Source of the DNA: RGIG8775 sp045587785
Lineage (GTDB): Bacteria; Bacillota; Clostridia; Oscillospirales; CAG-272
Direction of reading: 5' to 3'
DNA length: 38,615 nt
Assembly: GCA_045587785.1 (NCBI GenBank)
Contig: JAZNDA010000075.1
Coordinates: 1 to 38,615, forward strand
Shown here: in pieces, positions 16,741 to 24,582 of the stretch
Position numbering within the stretch: the first letter of the stretch is position 1
How the letters are laid out: every line of letters starts with the position of its first letter
Notes under the pieces: generated by a model
Database searches by the model: none
What the model was told of the DNA's origin: nothing
What the model saw: only the letters and a program-made list of their open reading frames with translations
Position numbers and translations under genes: made by a program

Positions 16741-17223
16741 TTATTTGCCCTCTTCTTCGATCTTCTTGTAGTCCTCTTCGTCCACAAGGCACGCCATCTT
16801 TTCATGGCATGCGGGACAAATCAGCTCCTCGGGATCGATGGTCTCGTCAAAGCAGATGATCTCACCGCAGGACGGGCACTTGATCTCAAAGAACTCACCG
16901 TCCTCATCCTCGTCCTCGTCGTCGCAAAAGTCACAGCAATCGCAGTCGCCGTCACAGTCGCAGTTGTCGCAATCGCCGTCGCAATCATCATACTCATCGT
17001 CATCCTCGCAGAGGCACTCCTCCACGTCGCCAAGATCCTCGTCGATCTCCTCGATGTAGTCATTCAGCTCGTCCACGGTCTCGTCAAGAAGCTCGATCTT
17101 CGCAGCCATCTGATCAACCATGTCGATCAGAGCGGCGATCAGCTTGCCCTCAGCCGTTTCCTTGTTGTAATTCACGCCGTCGGCAAGACCCTTGATATAT
17201 GCTGCTTTTTCCGTAAGTTTCAT
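16741..17223 (-). CDS. Cys/Asp-rich zinc-ribbon protein with CD1247-type N-terminal domain
   Basis: This 160-residue acidic protein has three parts. Residues 1-68 form a helical domain (MKLTEKAAYIKGLADG) that resembles the N-terminal domain of C. difficile CD1247-like proteins. Residues 70-108 are a low-complexity linker of Asp, Glu and Cys with ten cysteines at 70, 72, 81, 85, 88, 90, 94, 96, 97 and 100. Residues 116-139 form a zinc ribbon (CPSCG and CPACH). The linker could bind metal, but nothing proves it. The gene follows efp after 56 nt with no promoter seen between, so the two are probably co-transcribed. Function is unknown; the ribbon and the link to efp make a translation- or RNA-related role possible. 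Confidence 0.82.
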   Translation of the reverse strand: MKLTEKAAYIKGLADGVNYNKETAEGKLIAALIDMVDQMAAKIELLDETVDELNDYIEEIDEDLGDVEECLCEDDDEYDDCDGDCDNCDCDGDCDCCDFCDDEDEDEDGEFFEIKCPSCGEIICFDETIDPEELICPACHEKMACLVDEEDYKKIEEEGK

Positions 17224-17279
17224 AGTAACATCCTTTCTGCCGCGCCTATGCGGTCCTTGTCAGTATCCGCGCGATAAAC

Positions 17280-17840
17280 TTATGCACGGGAGAGATATTC
17301 ACCTGTTCTGGTATCGATCTTCAGAACGTCACCCTCGTTGATAAAGAGCGGAACCTTGATCTCGGCACCCGTTTCAAGCGTTGCGGGCTTGAGAGTGTTG
17401 GTTGCGGTGTTGCCCGCAAAGCCGGGATCGGTTGCCGTAACGGCAAGCTCAACGAACGTGGGAGGCTCAACGCCGAACACGGAACCCTTGTAGGAAATGA
17501 TTTTGCACATCATCTCTTCCTTTACAAAGCGGAAGTTGGCATCCACCTTGTCATGTGCAATGAGAGTTTCCTCCCATGTCTCGGTATCCATGAAGTGATA
17601 CAGATCGCCATCGTCATACGAATACTGCATATCGCGTCTTTCGATATACGCGTTTTCAAACTTGTCCGTGGGGTTAAAGGTCTTTTCGATCACAGCACCC
17701 GTGATCACGTTTTTCAGCTTCGTACGAACGAAAGCCGCGCCCTTACCGGGCTTTACGTGCTGGAATTCGACAACCTGAAGAACGTTGCCCTGACCGTCGT
17801 CAAAAGTAATACCGTTTCTGAAATCGCCTGCTACAACCAT
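17280..17840 (-). CDS. efp: Translation elongation factor P
   Basis: This 186-residue protein relieves ribosomes stalled at polyproline stretches. It has the three-barrel EF-P layout. The loop HVKPGKGAAF carries K33, the position modified in many bacteria, flanked by the KPGKG consensus. Domain III shows TDPGFAGNTATNTLKPATLETG and the ending GDVLKIDTRTGEYLSRA, both typical. No modification enzyme gene (epmA/B or the rhamnose system) is nearby, so its modification state is unknown. It is divergent from yicC with its own consensus promoter at 17887-17915, and it leads the transcript that contains the Cys/Asp-rich protein. Confidence 0.96.
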   Translation of the reverse strand: MVVAGDFRNGITFDDGQGNVLQVVEFQHVKPGKGAAFVRTKLKNVITGAVIEKTFNPTDKFENAYIERRDMQYSYDDGDLYHFMDTETWEETLIAHDKVDANFRFVKEEMMCKIISYKGSVFGVEPPTFVELAVTATDPGFAGNTATNTLKPATLETGAEIKVPLFINEGDVLKIDTRTGEYLSRA

Positions 17841-17886
17841 TGTTATAATCCTCCAAATTTAGCGTTCATAAATAATTTTACACATT

Positions 17887-17915
17887 ATTATATCGCATTT
17901 TCGGATTTTTTGCAA
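17887..17915 (-). promoter_or_regulatory. Promoter of efp
   Basis: On the minus strand TTGCAA (17910-17915) and a perfect TATAAT (17887-17892) are 17 nt apart, giving a start near 17880, about 40 nt upstream of the efp ATG. Confidence 0.78.
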
Positions 17916-17996
17916 TAGGATTTTCAAACATTTTTTCAATTTTTTATATTTTTTGAAAAAAATTACGCTTTGAAGCAAAAAATAGAGCATCTGCAG

Positions 17997-18025
17997 TTGA
18001 CAAAAAGCAAAAAAAGGTTTAAAAT
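17997..18025 (+). promoter_or_regulatory. Promoter of the yicC-to-spoVM operon
   Basis: TTGACA (17997-18002) and TAAAAT (18020-18025) are 17 nt apart, giving a start near 18032. This rules out yicC start codons upstream of 18032. Confidence 0.78.
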
Positions 18026-18065
18026 ATATTATGTATATCTATCTAATAAAGGAATCCAAGAAATT

Positions 18066-18953
18066 ATGATGAAAAGCATGACAGCCTTCGGGCGATCAAA
18101 ACAAACAGTTGGCGGAAAAGACATCACCGCAGAGATCCGAAGTGTCAACAACCGATACTTCGACTGCAACACAAGAATCACGCGTGCCTATTCGTACTTA
18201 GAGGAAAAGATCAAGCCTTATCTGCAATCCCGCGGCATCTCGCGCGGCAAGGTAGACGTTTCGATCAGCGTTGAGGTCATGGAGACCGAGGGCGTGGACA
18301 TCGCCCTTAACACAGCGTACGCCAAAGGCTATATTGAAGCGCTTCGCCGCCTTGGCGATGAATTCGGACTTCGCGATGACATCAGCATCATGAGCGTGGC
18401 ACGTAATTCCGAGATCTTCAAAATTCACAAGCCCGAGGAGGATGCCGAATCCGATTGGCAGGATATCCTCACCGTGCTTTCTGCCGCCGTGGACGTATTT
18501 TTGGCAGGCAGAGAGGCTGAGGGTGCCAACATCGAGAAGGACCTACGCAGCAAGGTAGATACCATTCGGGGTTTGACCGAAAAAATCGAGAGTCTTTCCG
18601 AAAAGAACATCAAGGGTTATCACGAAAAGCTGCGTGAACGCCTCACGCAGATCCTTGCTGACAACAAGATCACGGCTGACGAGAATCGGATCCTCACCGA
18701 ATGTGCCATATTTGCCGACCGCGTCGCCATTGACGAGGAGCTGGTCCGTCTGCGCTCGCACTTCGGGGCTTTTGAAGATATCCTCGCTTCAAAAGAACCC
18801 ACAGGCAGAAAGCTGGACTTTCTGATCCAGGAAATGAACCGCGAGATCAACACCGTGGGCTCCAAGAGCTCGGATTCCGAGATCGCCCACCTTGTGGTGG
18901 ATGTCAAGACCGAGCTGGAAAAAATCCGTGAGCAGATCCAAAATATCGAATAA
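18066..18953 (+). CDS. yicC: YicC-family endoribonuclease
   Basis: This 295-residue protein matches the YicC/YloC family: an N-terminal domain starting MKSMTAFGRS and containing EIRSVNNRYFDCNTR, and a C-terminal DUF1732 domain ending with GRKLDFLIQEMNREINTVGSK and ELEKIREQIQNIE. Family members are RNases that take part in mRNA or small-RNA decay. The ATG at 18066 is preferred (a second ATG follows at once at 18069) because AAGGAA lies just upstream and the predicted transcription start is near 18032; the frame is open upstream but covers the promoter. It leads the conserved cluster remA-gmk-rpoZ. Confidence 0.94.
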   Translation: MMKSMTAFGRSKQTVGGKDITAEIRSVNNRYFDCNTRITRAYSYLEEKIKPYLQSRGISRGKVDVSISVEVMETEGVDIALNTAYAKGYIEALRRLGDEFGLRDDISIMSVARNSEIFKIHKPEEDAESDWQDILTVLSAAVDVFLAGREAEGANIEKDLRSKVDTIRGLTEKIESLSEKNIKGYHEKLRERLTQILADNKITADENRILTECAIFADRVAIDEELVRLRSHFGAFEDILASKEPTGRKLDFLIQEMNREINTVGSKSSDSEIAHLVVDVKTELEKIREQIQNIE

Positions 18954-18969
18954 TAAAGAGGGCAGATTT

Positions 18970-19236
18970 ATGAAATTTATCAATGTCGGCTTTGGCAATA
19001 TGGTGGCGATAGAGCGCGTAGTGGCACTTGCCTGTCCCGATTCCGCTCCCATGAAACGCCTTGTGCAGGACGCAAAGGATGACGGACGCGCCATTGACGT
19101 CACCTGCGGCAGAAGAACACGCTCGATCATTATTACCGACTCCGAGCACGTCATTCTGTCCGCTATTCAGACCGAGACCATTGCGGGGCGTCTTGAAAAC
19201 CGCGAGGTTCCCGAGGATGAACAGGAAGAACTTTAA
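18970..19236 (+). CDS. remA: RemA-type DNA-binding regulator (DUF370)
   Basis: This 88-residue protein matches RemA/YlzA: it starts MKFINVGFGNMV, contains RLVQDAKDDGRAIDVTCGRR and TRSIIITDSEHVILSAIQ. In B. subtilis RemA is a ring-forming DNA-binding activator of biofilm matrix genes. Most Firmicutes keep it between yicC and gmk, exactly as here (16 nt after yicC, 18 nt before gmk). Its target genes in this organism are unknown. The acidic tail (EVPEDEQEEL) is a minor addition. Confidence 0.93.
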   Translation: MKFINVGFGNMVAIERVVALACPDSAPMKRLVQDAKDDGRAIDVTCGRRTRSIIITDSEHVILSAIQTETIAGRLENREVPEDEQEEL

Positions 19237-19254
19237 AAGAGAAAGGACAAGGGT

Positions 19255-19860
19255 ATGCCAAAAGGACTTTTAATCGTGGTCTCAGGGCCGTCGGGCAGTG
19301 GCAAGGGGACGGTAAACAAAAGATTGCTTGCCATGGACGATTTTTGCTTTTCGGTGTCGGCGACCACAAGAGCGCCGCGCGAGGGAGAGATCGACGGTAT
19401 CAACTATTTCTTTATCACGCGTGAGGAATTTGAAAAACGAATCAAAGACGGCGACATGTTGGAATATAACGTATATTCGGGCAACTATTACGGCACGCCC
19501 CGCGAGATGGTAGAAAGCGTTCTCGCCGAGGGCAAAAATATCATTCTTGAGATCGACGTCAACGGTGCCATGCAGGTCAGAAAAAAATATCCCGATGCGG
19601 TTCTTATTATGCTGCTCCCGCCAAGCTTTGCCGTTCAGGAGCAACGCCTGCGTGACAGAGGCACCGAGAGCGAGGACGTTATCCAAATGCGCCTTGAGGA
19701 GACCCGCCTCGAAGTGCCGCGCGTCAGTGAATACGATTATGTCGTTTACAATAACGACGGTGCCATTGAAATTGCCGCTGAGGACATTTTGTCGATCGTA
19801 AGATCCGAGCATCTTTCGGTCAAACGCAATCCCAATGCCGCTACACGCTATTTTCAGTAA
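19255..19860 (+). CDS. gmk: Guanylate kinase
   Basis: This 201-residue enzyme phosphorylates GMP to GDP. The P-loop GPSGSGKGT is at 11-19, and the GMP-binding stretch SATTRAPREGEIDGINYFF follows at about 35-53. YGTPREMVESVLAEGKNIILEIDVNGAMQV is the family core. Length is normal. It sits between remA and rpoZ, the usual Firmicute arrangement. Confidence 0.96.
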   Translation: MPKGLLIVVSGPSGSGKGTVNKRLLAMDDFCFSVSATTRAPREGEIDGINYFFITREEFEKRIKDGDMLEYNVYSGNYYGTPREMVESVLAEGKNIILEIDVNGAMQVRKKYPDAVLIMLLPPSFAVQEQRLRDRGTESEDVIQMRLEETRLEVPRVSEYDYVVYNNDGAIEIAAEDILSIVRSEHLSVKRNPNAATRYFQ

Positions 19861-19912
19861 ATCTTTTTAAGATCACAAAACATAAAAATTCAATTCAGAA
19901 TAGGAGAATATT

Positions 19913-20269
19913 ATGCTTCATCCCACATTTAACGAACTTTCCAAGGATCAATTCAACCGCTACCAGCTTGCCATTGCCGCCGCAAAGTGCGCACGCCGCG
20001 TCACCGATGAATACGTGGCACAGCGCGAGGCTGCCGAAAAGGCGCAGACGGGCAACAAGGAGACCGATAAGCCCGTAAGCACCATGATCGATGCACAGCT
20101 TAAGGACGAAAAAGCGGTCAAGATCGCCATTGAGCGTATATATAAGGGCGAATATTCCATCGTGGAAACCATGCCCGAGGAGCCTGTAACCGCTGAGCCT
20201 GCCGATGATACGCCCTCTGTCATTGACGACGAGGAAACCGAAGCTCCCGAAACCGAGACCGAGGCTTAA
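19913..20269 (+). CDS. rpoZ: RNA polymerase omega subunit
   Basis: This 118-residue protein is the small RNA polymerase subunit that helps assemble beta-prime. The N-terminal half has the omega fold (NRYQLAIAAAKCARRVTDEY, then AVKIAIERIYKGEYSI). A loop at about 40-58 and a C-terminal acidic tail (about 88-118, rich in Glu, Pro and Thr) make it longer than the typical 65-90 residues. It lies downstream of gmk, as usual, and 5 nt before priA. Confidence 0.93.
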   Translation: MLHPTFNELSKDQFNRYQLAIAAAKCARRVTDEYVAQREAAEKAQTGNKETDKPVSTMIDAQLKDEKAVKIAIERIYKGEYSIVETMPEEPVTAEPADDTPSVIDDEETEAPETETEA

Positions 20270-20274
20270 TTACC

Positions 20275-22737
20275 ATGCCTCGGGAATATGCACAGGTATA
20301 TGTTCTTGACATTCCCTACTGCATCGACCGCGCATACGACTATTATCTGCCCCCCGATCTGAGGCAGAGCGTTGTGCGCGGCTCCTTTGTTACCGTTCCC
20401 TTCGGTTCGGGAAACCGCCGTCATATGGCACTTGTAAATGAGGTCAAGGACACTTCGGAATACAAACAAGCCAAGCCGATCTTTTCGGTTTGCCCCGAAA
20501 GCATCTCACTGTCTGAGGAGATGCTCGGTCTTTGCGCCTTTATGAAGCAAATGACACTGTGCACCTACGGCGATGCCGTACACGCCATGCTCCCCTCGGC
20601 GGCAATTTCCCGTTTTGAAGAGTATTACACGGTTACGGAAAAGACCTTTCCGCAGTCCCCAAAGGGACTTGACACGCAAGCTCTTTTTATCTACCAGCAC
20701 ATAAAAAAACAACAGCGCGTTTCGCTGTCGGCACTCAAGGCTCGCTTCAGAGCATCGTCGGCAGAGCATATCCGCAAGCTTTGCGAGCAGGGATATCTTC
20801 AGAGAGAAACCGATATACTGCAGTCACAGGCGGGTGTGCAAAAGAGGAGCTATTCCCTGCTTGCAGATATAGCGACAGCAAAAGAGGCGTTGCCTCGCTC
20901 ACCCAAATGCTTGACAATCGTCACGGTGCTTGCCGAAAACGGTGACATGAGCGAGGAGGATCTGCTTAAGGCAGCCAAGGCAACCAAAACACAGCTCAAA
21001 AGCTTACTGGACAAAGGTCTGATCGCCTGCCGTACCGAAACCGCCTACCGCCTGTCCACACCGTCATATGAACCGCAGGAACCGAAAGCCATCAAGCTGA
21101 ACAGCGAACAACAAGCGGCTTTTGACACACTCTCCACACTTCTTGACTCAGGTAAGCCAAACGGCGCGCTATTGTACGGTATCACGGGAAGCGGTAAGAC
21201 CAGCGTCATGCTGTCACTGATCGACCGCGCCCTTAGGCAAAACAGGGGCGTGATCGTCCTTTTGCCCGAGATCGCACTAACACCGCAAACGCTTGCCATT
21301 TTCTGCTCCCGTTACGGCAACAGAGTGGCGGTACTCCATTCGGGACTTTCGGGGGGCGAGCGCATCGACACCTACACCCTTGTCCGCGAGGGCAAGGCGG
21401 ACGTAGTGGTCGGCACACGCTCGGCTGTTTTCGCGCCTGTCAAAAATCTTGGTATGATTATCATGGACGAGGAACAGGAACACACTTATAAATCCGACAT
21501 GAGCCCCAAATATCACGCGCGTGACATTGCACGCTACAGATGTGCCAAAAACGGTGCGCTGATGCTTCTGGCGTCTGCCACCCCAAGCATAGAAAGCTAC
21601 AAAAAAGCCATGGACGGCGTGTACACCTTGGTCAAGCTGACAAAACGGTACGGAAACGCGATCCTACCAAAGGTACAGATTGAGGACATGCGAAGCGAGG
21701 TGCGTACGGGAAACGTGACGCCCCTGGGCAAACACCTGTCCGATCTTCTCATACAAACCAAGAGGAAGAACGAGCAATCCATTCTGTTTCTCAACCGCCG
21801 CGGCTATAACAGCTTTATCTCCTGCCGCAGCTGCGGAAAACCCATCGTCTGCCAAAGATGCAGTGTGTCCATGACCTATCACACCGCGCGCGGAGGCTAT
21901 GACGAGGGTACTCTGGTTTGCCATTTTTGCGGCATGCGAACCCCACCGCCAAAAACCTGTCCCGAATGCGGCGGCGAGCATCTTTCGTACGTCGGCTACG
22001 GCACACAGCGCGTAGAGCGTGAGCTGTCGGAGCTGATGCCCGATGCCACCATTCTTCGCATGGACACCGATACCACCGCCAAGCGAAGCGCCTATGAAGA
22101 CATTTTAGGGCAGTTCCGCGCTGGGGAGGCGGATGTTCTTCTCGGCACACAAATGGTGACCAAGGGACACGATTTTCCCAACGTCACGCTGATCGGCGTT
22201 CTGCTTGCCGATGCCTCGCTGTATCTTGACGATTACCGCGCCGCCGAGCGCACCTTTTCTCTCTTGACCCAAGTCATAGGCAGAGCGGGACGCGGCGACA
22301 AAAAGGGCGTCGCCGTCATTCAAACCAATAATCCCGATAATGAAATTATCAAGCTGGCATGCGCTCAGGACTACGAGGGCTTTTACGAGCGTGAGATCAA
22401 GCTGCGAAAGCTTCTCACCTTCCCGCCCTTCTGCGACATTGCGCTTTTCAATATCGTCTCCGAGGACGAGGGCGAGTTGATGCTCGCCGTGGGTCGGTTT
22501 TACGAGGACTTCAAGGCAAGAGCCATGAAGGAATACCCCGATCTGCCGCTTGTGGTGTTCGGCCCCTTTGAAGCACCCGTATACAAGGTGGACGGCAAAT
22601 ACCGTATGCGCCTTGTTGTCAAGTGCCGTCTGAATGAAAAAAGCCGTGCGTTCTTTTCCTCGATGCTCACCGAGTTTACACGGGGCTCGGGCGAAAAAAC
22701 CACACTCACCGTCGATCTCAACCCAACCAATCTTTGA
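20275..22737 (+). CDS. priA: Primosomal protein N' (replication restart helicase PriA)
   Basis: This 820-residue helicase restarts stalled replication forks. The N-terminal DNA-binding domain begins YVLDIPYCIDRAYDYYLPPDL. Walker A is YGITGSGKTS near residues 302-311, and the DEAH-like box reads DEEQEHTYKSDMSPKYHARD. Eight cysteines from residue 517 on (CRSCGK, CQRCS, CHFCG, CPECGG) form the two zinc sites. Helicase motifs LGTQMVTKGHDFPNVTLIGV and QVIGRAGRG follow. Length is within the normal range. The coaBC gene that lies between rpoZ and priA in B. subtilis is absent here. Confidence 0.96.
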   Translation: MPREYAQVYVLDIPYCIDRAYDYYLPPDLRQSVVRGSFVTVPFGSGNRRHMALVNEVKDTSEYKQAKPIFSVCPESISLSEEMLGLCAFMKQMTLCTYGDAVHAMLPSAAISRFEEYYTVTEKTFPQSPKGLDTQALFIYQHIKKQQRVSLSALKARFRASSAEHIRKLCEQGYLQRETDILQSQAGVQKRSYSLLADIATAKEALPRSPKCLTIVTVLAENGDMSEEDLLKAAKATKTQLKSLLDKGLIACRTETAYRLSTPSYEPQEPKAIKLNSEQQAAFDTLSTLLDSGKPNGALLYGITGSGKTSVMLSLIDRALRQNRGVIVLLPEIALTPQTLAIFCSRYGNRVAVLHSGLSGGERIDTYTLVREGKADVVVGTRSAVFAPVKNLGMIIMDEEQEHTYKSDMSPKYHARDIARYRCAKNGALMLLASATPSIESYKKAMDGVYTLVKLTKRYGNAILPKVQIEDMRSEVRTGNVTPLGKHLSDLLIQTKRKNEQSILFLNRRGYNSFISCRSCGKPIVCQRCSVSMTYHTARGGYDEGTLVCHFCGMRTPPPKTCPECGGEHLSYVGYGTQRVERELSELMPDATILRMDTDTTAKRSAYEDILGQFRAGEADVLLGTQMVTKGHDFPNVTLIGVLLADASLYLDDYRAAERTFSLLTQVIGRAGRGDKKGVAVIQTNNPDNEIIKLACAQDYEGFYEREIKLRKLLTFPPFCDIALFNIVSEDEGELMLAVGRFYEDFKARAMKEYPDLPLVVFGPFEAPVYKVDGKYRMRLVVKCRLNEKSRAFFSSMLTEFTRGSGEKTTLTVDLNPTNL

Positions 22738-22757
22738 TGTGCGAAAGGAATCACATT

Positions 22758-23225
22758 ATGGCAAAGCTGAATATTGTAAAATACGGAGACGATATTCTCC
22801 GAAAAAAATGCCGCGAGGTAGAGGAGATCACCCCCCGCATCCTCACGCTTCTGGATGACATGGTGGAAACCATGCATGACGCCGACGGATGCGGTCTTGC
22901 CGCACCGCAGGTCGGAATTCTCCGCCGTGTGGTGGTCATTGAGACAGAACCCGGAGAGCTTCTTGAGCTGATCAACCCGAAGATCATTGCCTACTCAGGC
23001 GAGCAGTACGAAATAGAAGGCTGTCTGTCACTTCCGGGCGAGGCGGTCACCACCAAGCGTCCGATGTACGTCACCGTCCGCGCGCTCAACCGCAAGGGCG
23101 AGACCATCGACGTTACGGGCGAAGGGCTTCTCGCACGCGCCTTTTGCCATGAGCTGGACCATTTGGACGGCAAGCTGATGATCGACCGTGCCGTGCCCAC
23201 TCCTAAGGATAAGAAGAAAAAATAA
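22758..23225 (+). CDS. def: Peptide deformylase
   Basis: This 155-residue metalloenzyme removes the formyl group from new proteins. All three motifs are present: GCGLAAPQVG at 44-53, EGCLSLPG at 87-94 (metal ligand C89) and HELDH at 131-135. The start at 22758 has GAAAGGAA upstream; an in-frame ATG at 22734 overlaps the priA stop and has no ribosome binding site. The lysine-rich tail is unremarkable. It precedes fmt by 13 nt, the usual pairing. Confidence 0.96.
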   Translation: MAKLNIVKYGDDILRKKCREVEEITPRILTLLDDMVETMHDADGCGLAAPQVGILRRVVVIETEPGELLELINPKIIAYSGEQYEIEGCLSLPGEAVTTKRPMYVTVRALNRKGETIDVTGEGLLARAFCHELDHLDGKLMIDRAVPTPKDKKKK

Positions 23226-23238
23226 GAGGAATTCCGCT

Positions 23239-24171
23239 ATGAAGATACTGTTTATGGGAACGCCCGATTTTGCGGTTCCCTCTCTCCGCGCACTGATCGA
23301 GGCGGGCGAGGATATCGTAGGCGTTATTACCCAGCCCGATAAGCCCAAAGGACGAAGCTACGTGCTGACGCCGCCCCCCGTCAAGGTGTTTGCCCTCGGG
23401 AAAGGCATTGAAGTATACCAGCCCAAAACTCTCAGAGACGAGGAATTTACCTCGCTTCTTGACACACTCGCGCCCGATATGATCGTGGTGGTCGCCTTTG
23501 GCAAGATATTGCCGAGAACCGTGCTTGACTACCCAAAATACGGCTGTATCAACGTTCACGGCTCGCTCCTGCCCGCCTATCGCGGTGCGGCTCCCATGCA
23601 AAGAGCCATCATAAACGGCGAAAAGGTGACGGGTATTACCACCATGTATATGGCAGACGGGGTCGACACGGGCGATATGCTGCTCCGCGCCGAATTCCCC
23701 ATCGGTGAAAATGATAATTTCGAGACCGTGCATGACGGGCTTGCCGCACTCGGTGCCAAAACGCTGATCGAGACAGTACAGGCTCTCAAAAACGGGACAG
23801 TCACAAGACAACCGCAGGACCATAGGCTTGCCACCCACGCCGCCAAGATCGAAAAAGAGGACTGTGTGCTTAACTTTTCAAAGGATGCGTCCGCACTGCA
23901 CGACCAGATTCGCGGTCTGTCGCCCATACCACTGGCGTTTACACATACGCCCGATGGCAAGCTCCTTAAGGTCACCGCCTCGCGCGTGGTATCTACGGAT
24001 GACGCACACACCGAATACGGTAAGGTGCTGTCCCTTGACGGCGAGATATGCGTCGCATGCGCTACGGGTACGCTGGCACTTGTGGGTGTACTTCCCGAGG
24101 GCAAGGGCAAGATGAGCGCCGCCGACTTTATCCGAGGCAGAAAAATTGCCATTGGCGATATTTTGAAATAA
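23239..24171 (+). CDS. fmt: Methionyl-tRNA formyltransferase
   Basis: This 310-residue enzyme formylates initiator Met-tRNA, the step reversed by the neighbouring deformylase. It starts MKILFMGTPDFAVPSLRAL, and holds the formyl-folate catalytic block INVHGSLLPAYRGAAPMQRAI with GVDTGDML (Asn, His and Asp catalytic residues visible). The C-terminal OB-like domain binds tRNA. The ATG at 23239 has AAGAGGAA upstream; frames starting earlier overlap def. A 411-nt repeat-filled gap separates it from rsmB. Confidence 0.96.
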   Translation: MKILFMGTPDFAVPSLRALIEAGEDIVGVITQPDKPKGRSYVLTPPPVKVFALGKGIEVYQPKTLRDEEFTSLLDTLAPDMIVVVAFGKILPRTVLDYPKYGCINVHGSLLPAYRGAAPMQRAIINGEKVTGITTMYMADGVDTGDMLLRAEFPIGENDNFETVHDGLAALGAKTLIETVQALKNGTVTRQPQDHRLATHAAKIEKEDCVLNFSKDASALHDQIRGLSPIPLAFTHTPDGKLLKVTASRVVSTDDAHTEYGKVLSLDGEICVACATGTLALVGVLPEGKGKMSAADFIRGRKIAIGDILK

Positions 24172-24189
24172 ATTGATGTTTATCGGTGT

Positions 24190-24545
24190 GGGAGAATGTG
24201 TAGGGAACTTTTTGAAAAAAGTTCCCTACCACCCTCAAAAACTTTTGCAGAGGGCAAAACTGGTTTTGGTATTGCGAAGCCACGAACGATTACGCAAAAA
24301 CGAACGTACTTTCCAATGTCCAAGTCATTTTGAGGCCGTCTTAAAAGACGGCCGATGGCGCGCAAATGCTACATCGCCGAAAAGAAAGCGAGCTTTCTTT
24401 GTCGGCGTGTTAGCTTTGCGCTGACGGATAACCGCTTCGCGGTTTTCCGTCCCAAAATGACGTAAGGTTTGTGCGCACCCATTCTGTAAAAGTTTTCGCC
24501 CAGCCTTTTTCAAAAGGCTGGTGGGGTGTGGGGCAGAGCCCCACA
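24190..24545. repeat. Mosaic of dispersed intergenic hairpin repeats (copy 1)
   Basis: The 411-nt gap between fmt and rsmB has no gene but holds at least six hairpins: 24200-24229 (GTAGGGAACTTTTT/AAAAAGTTCCCTAC), 24334-24353 (GGCCGTCTT/AAGACGGCC), 24375-24407 (CGCCGA...TCGGCG around GAAAG/CTTTC), 24423-24451 (GACGGA..AACCGC/GCGGTT..TCCGTC), 24501-24520 (CAGCCTTTT/AAAAGGCTG) and 24527-24545 (TGTGGGGC/GCCCCACA). An outer pair GTCATTTTG/CAAAATGAC (24324-24332 and 24454-24462) frames part of it. Modules recur at 32903-32961 and 38380-38615, so these are dispersed repeats typical of gut Clostridia genomes. No promoter for rsmB is visible inside. Confidence 0.8.
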
Positions 24546-24582
24546 TAAACTCCCCGATAAATCAAAATTTGAAGGAAGAACT

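Noticed and set aside
20275..22737. DEEQ instead of DEEH box in PriA as an inactivating change
   Set aside because: The surrounding block DEEQEHTYKSDMSPKYHARD is a usual Firmicute PriA form and all other motifs are intact.
24190..24545. CRISPR-like array
   Set aside because: The repeats are hairpin arms of different sequence, not a regular direct repeat with equal spacers, and no cas genes are present.
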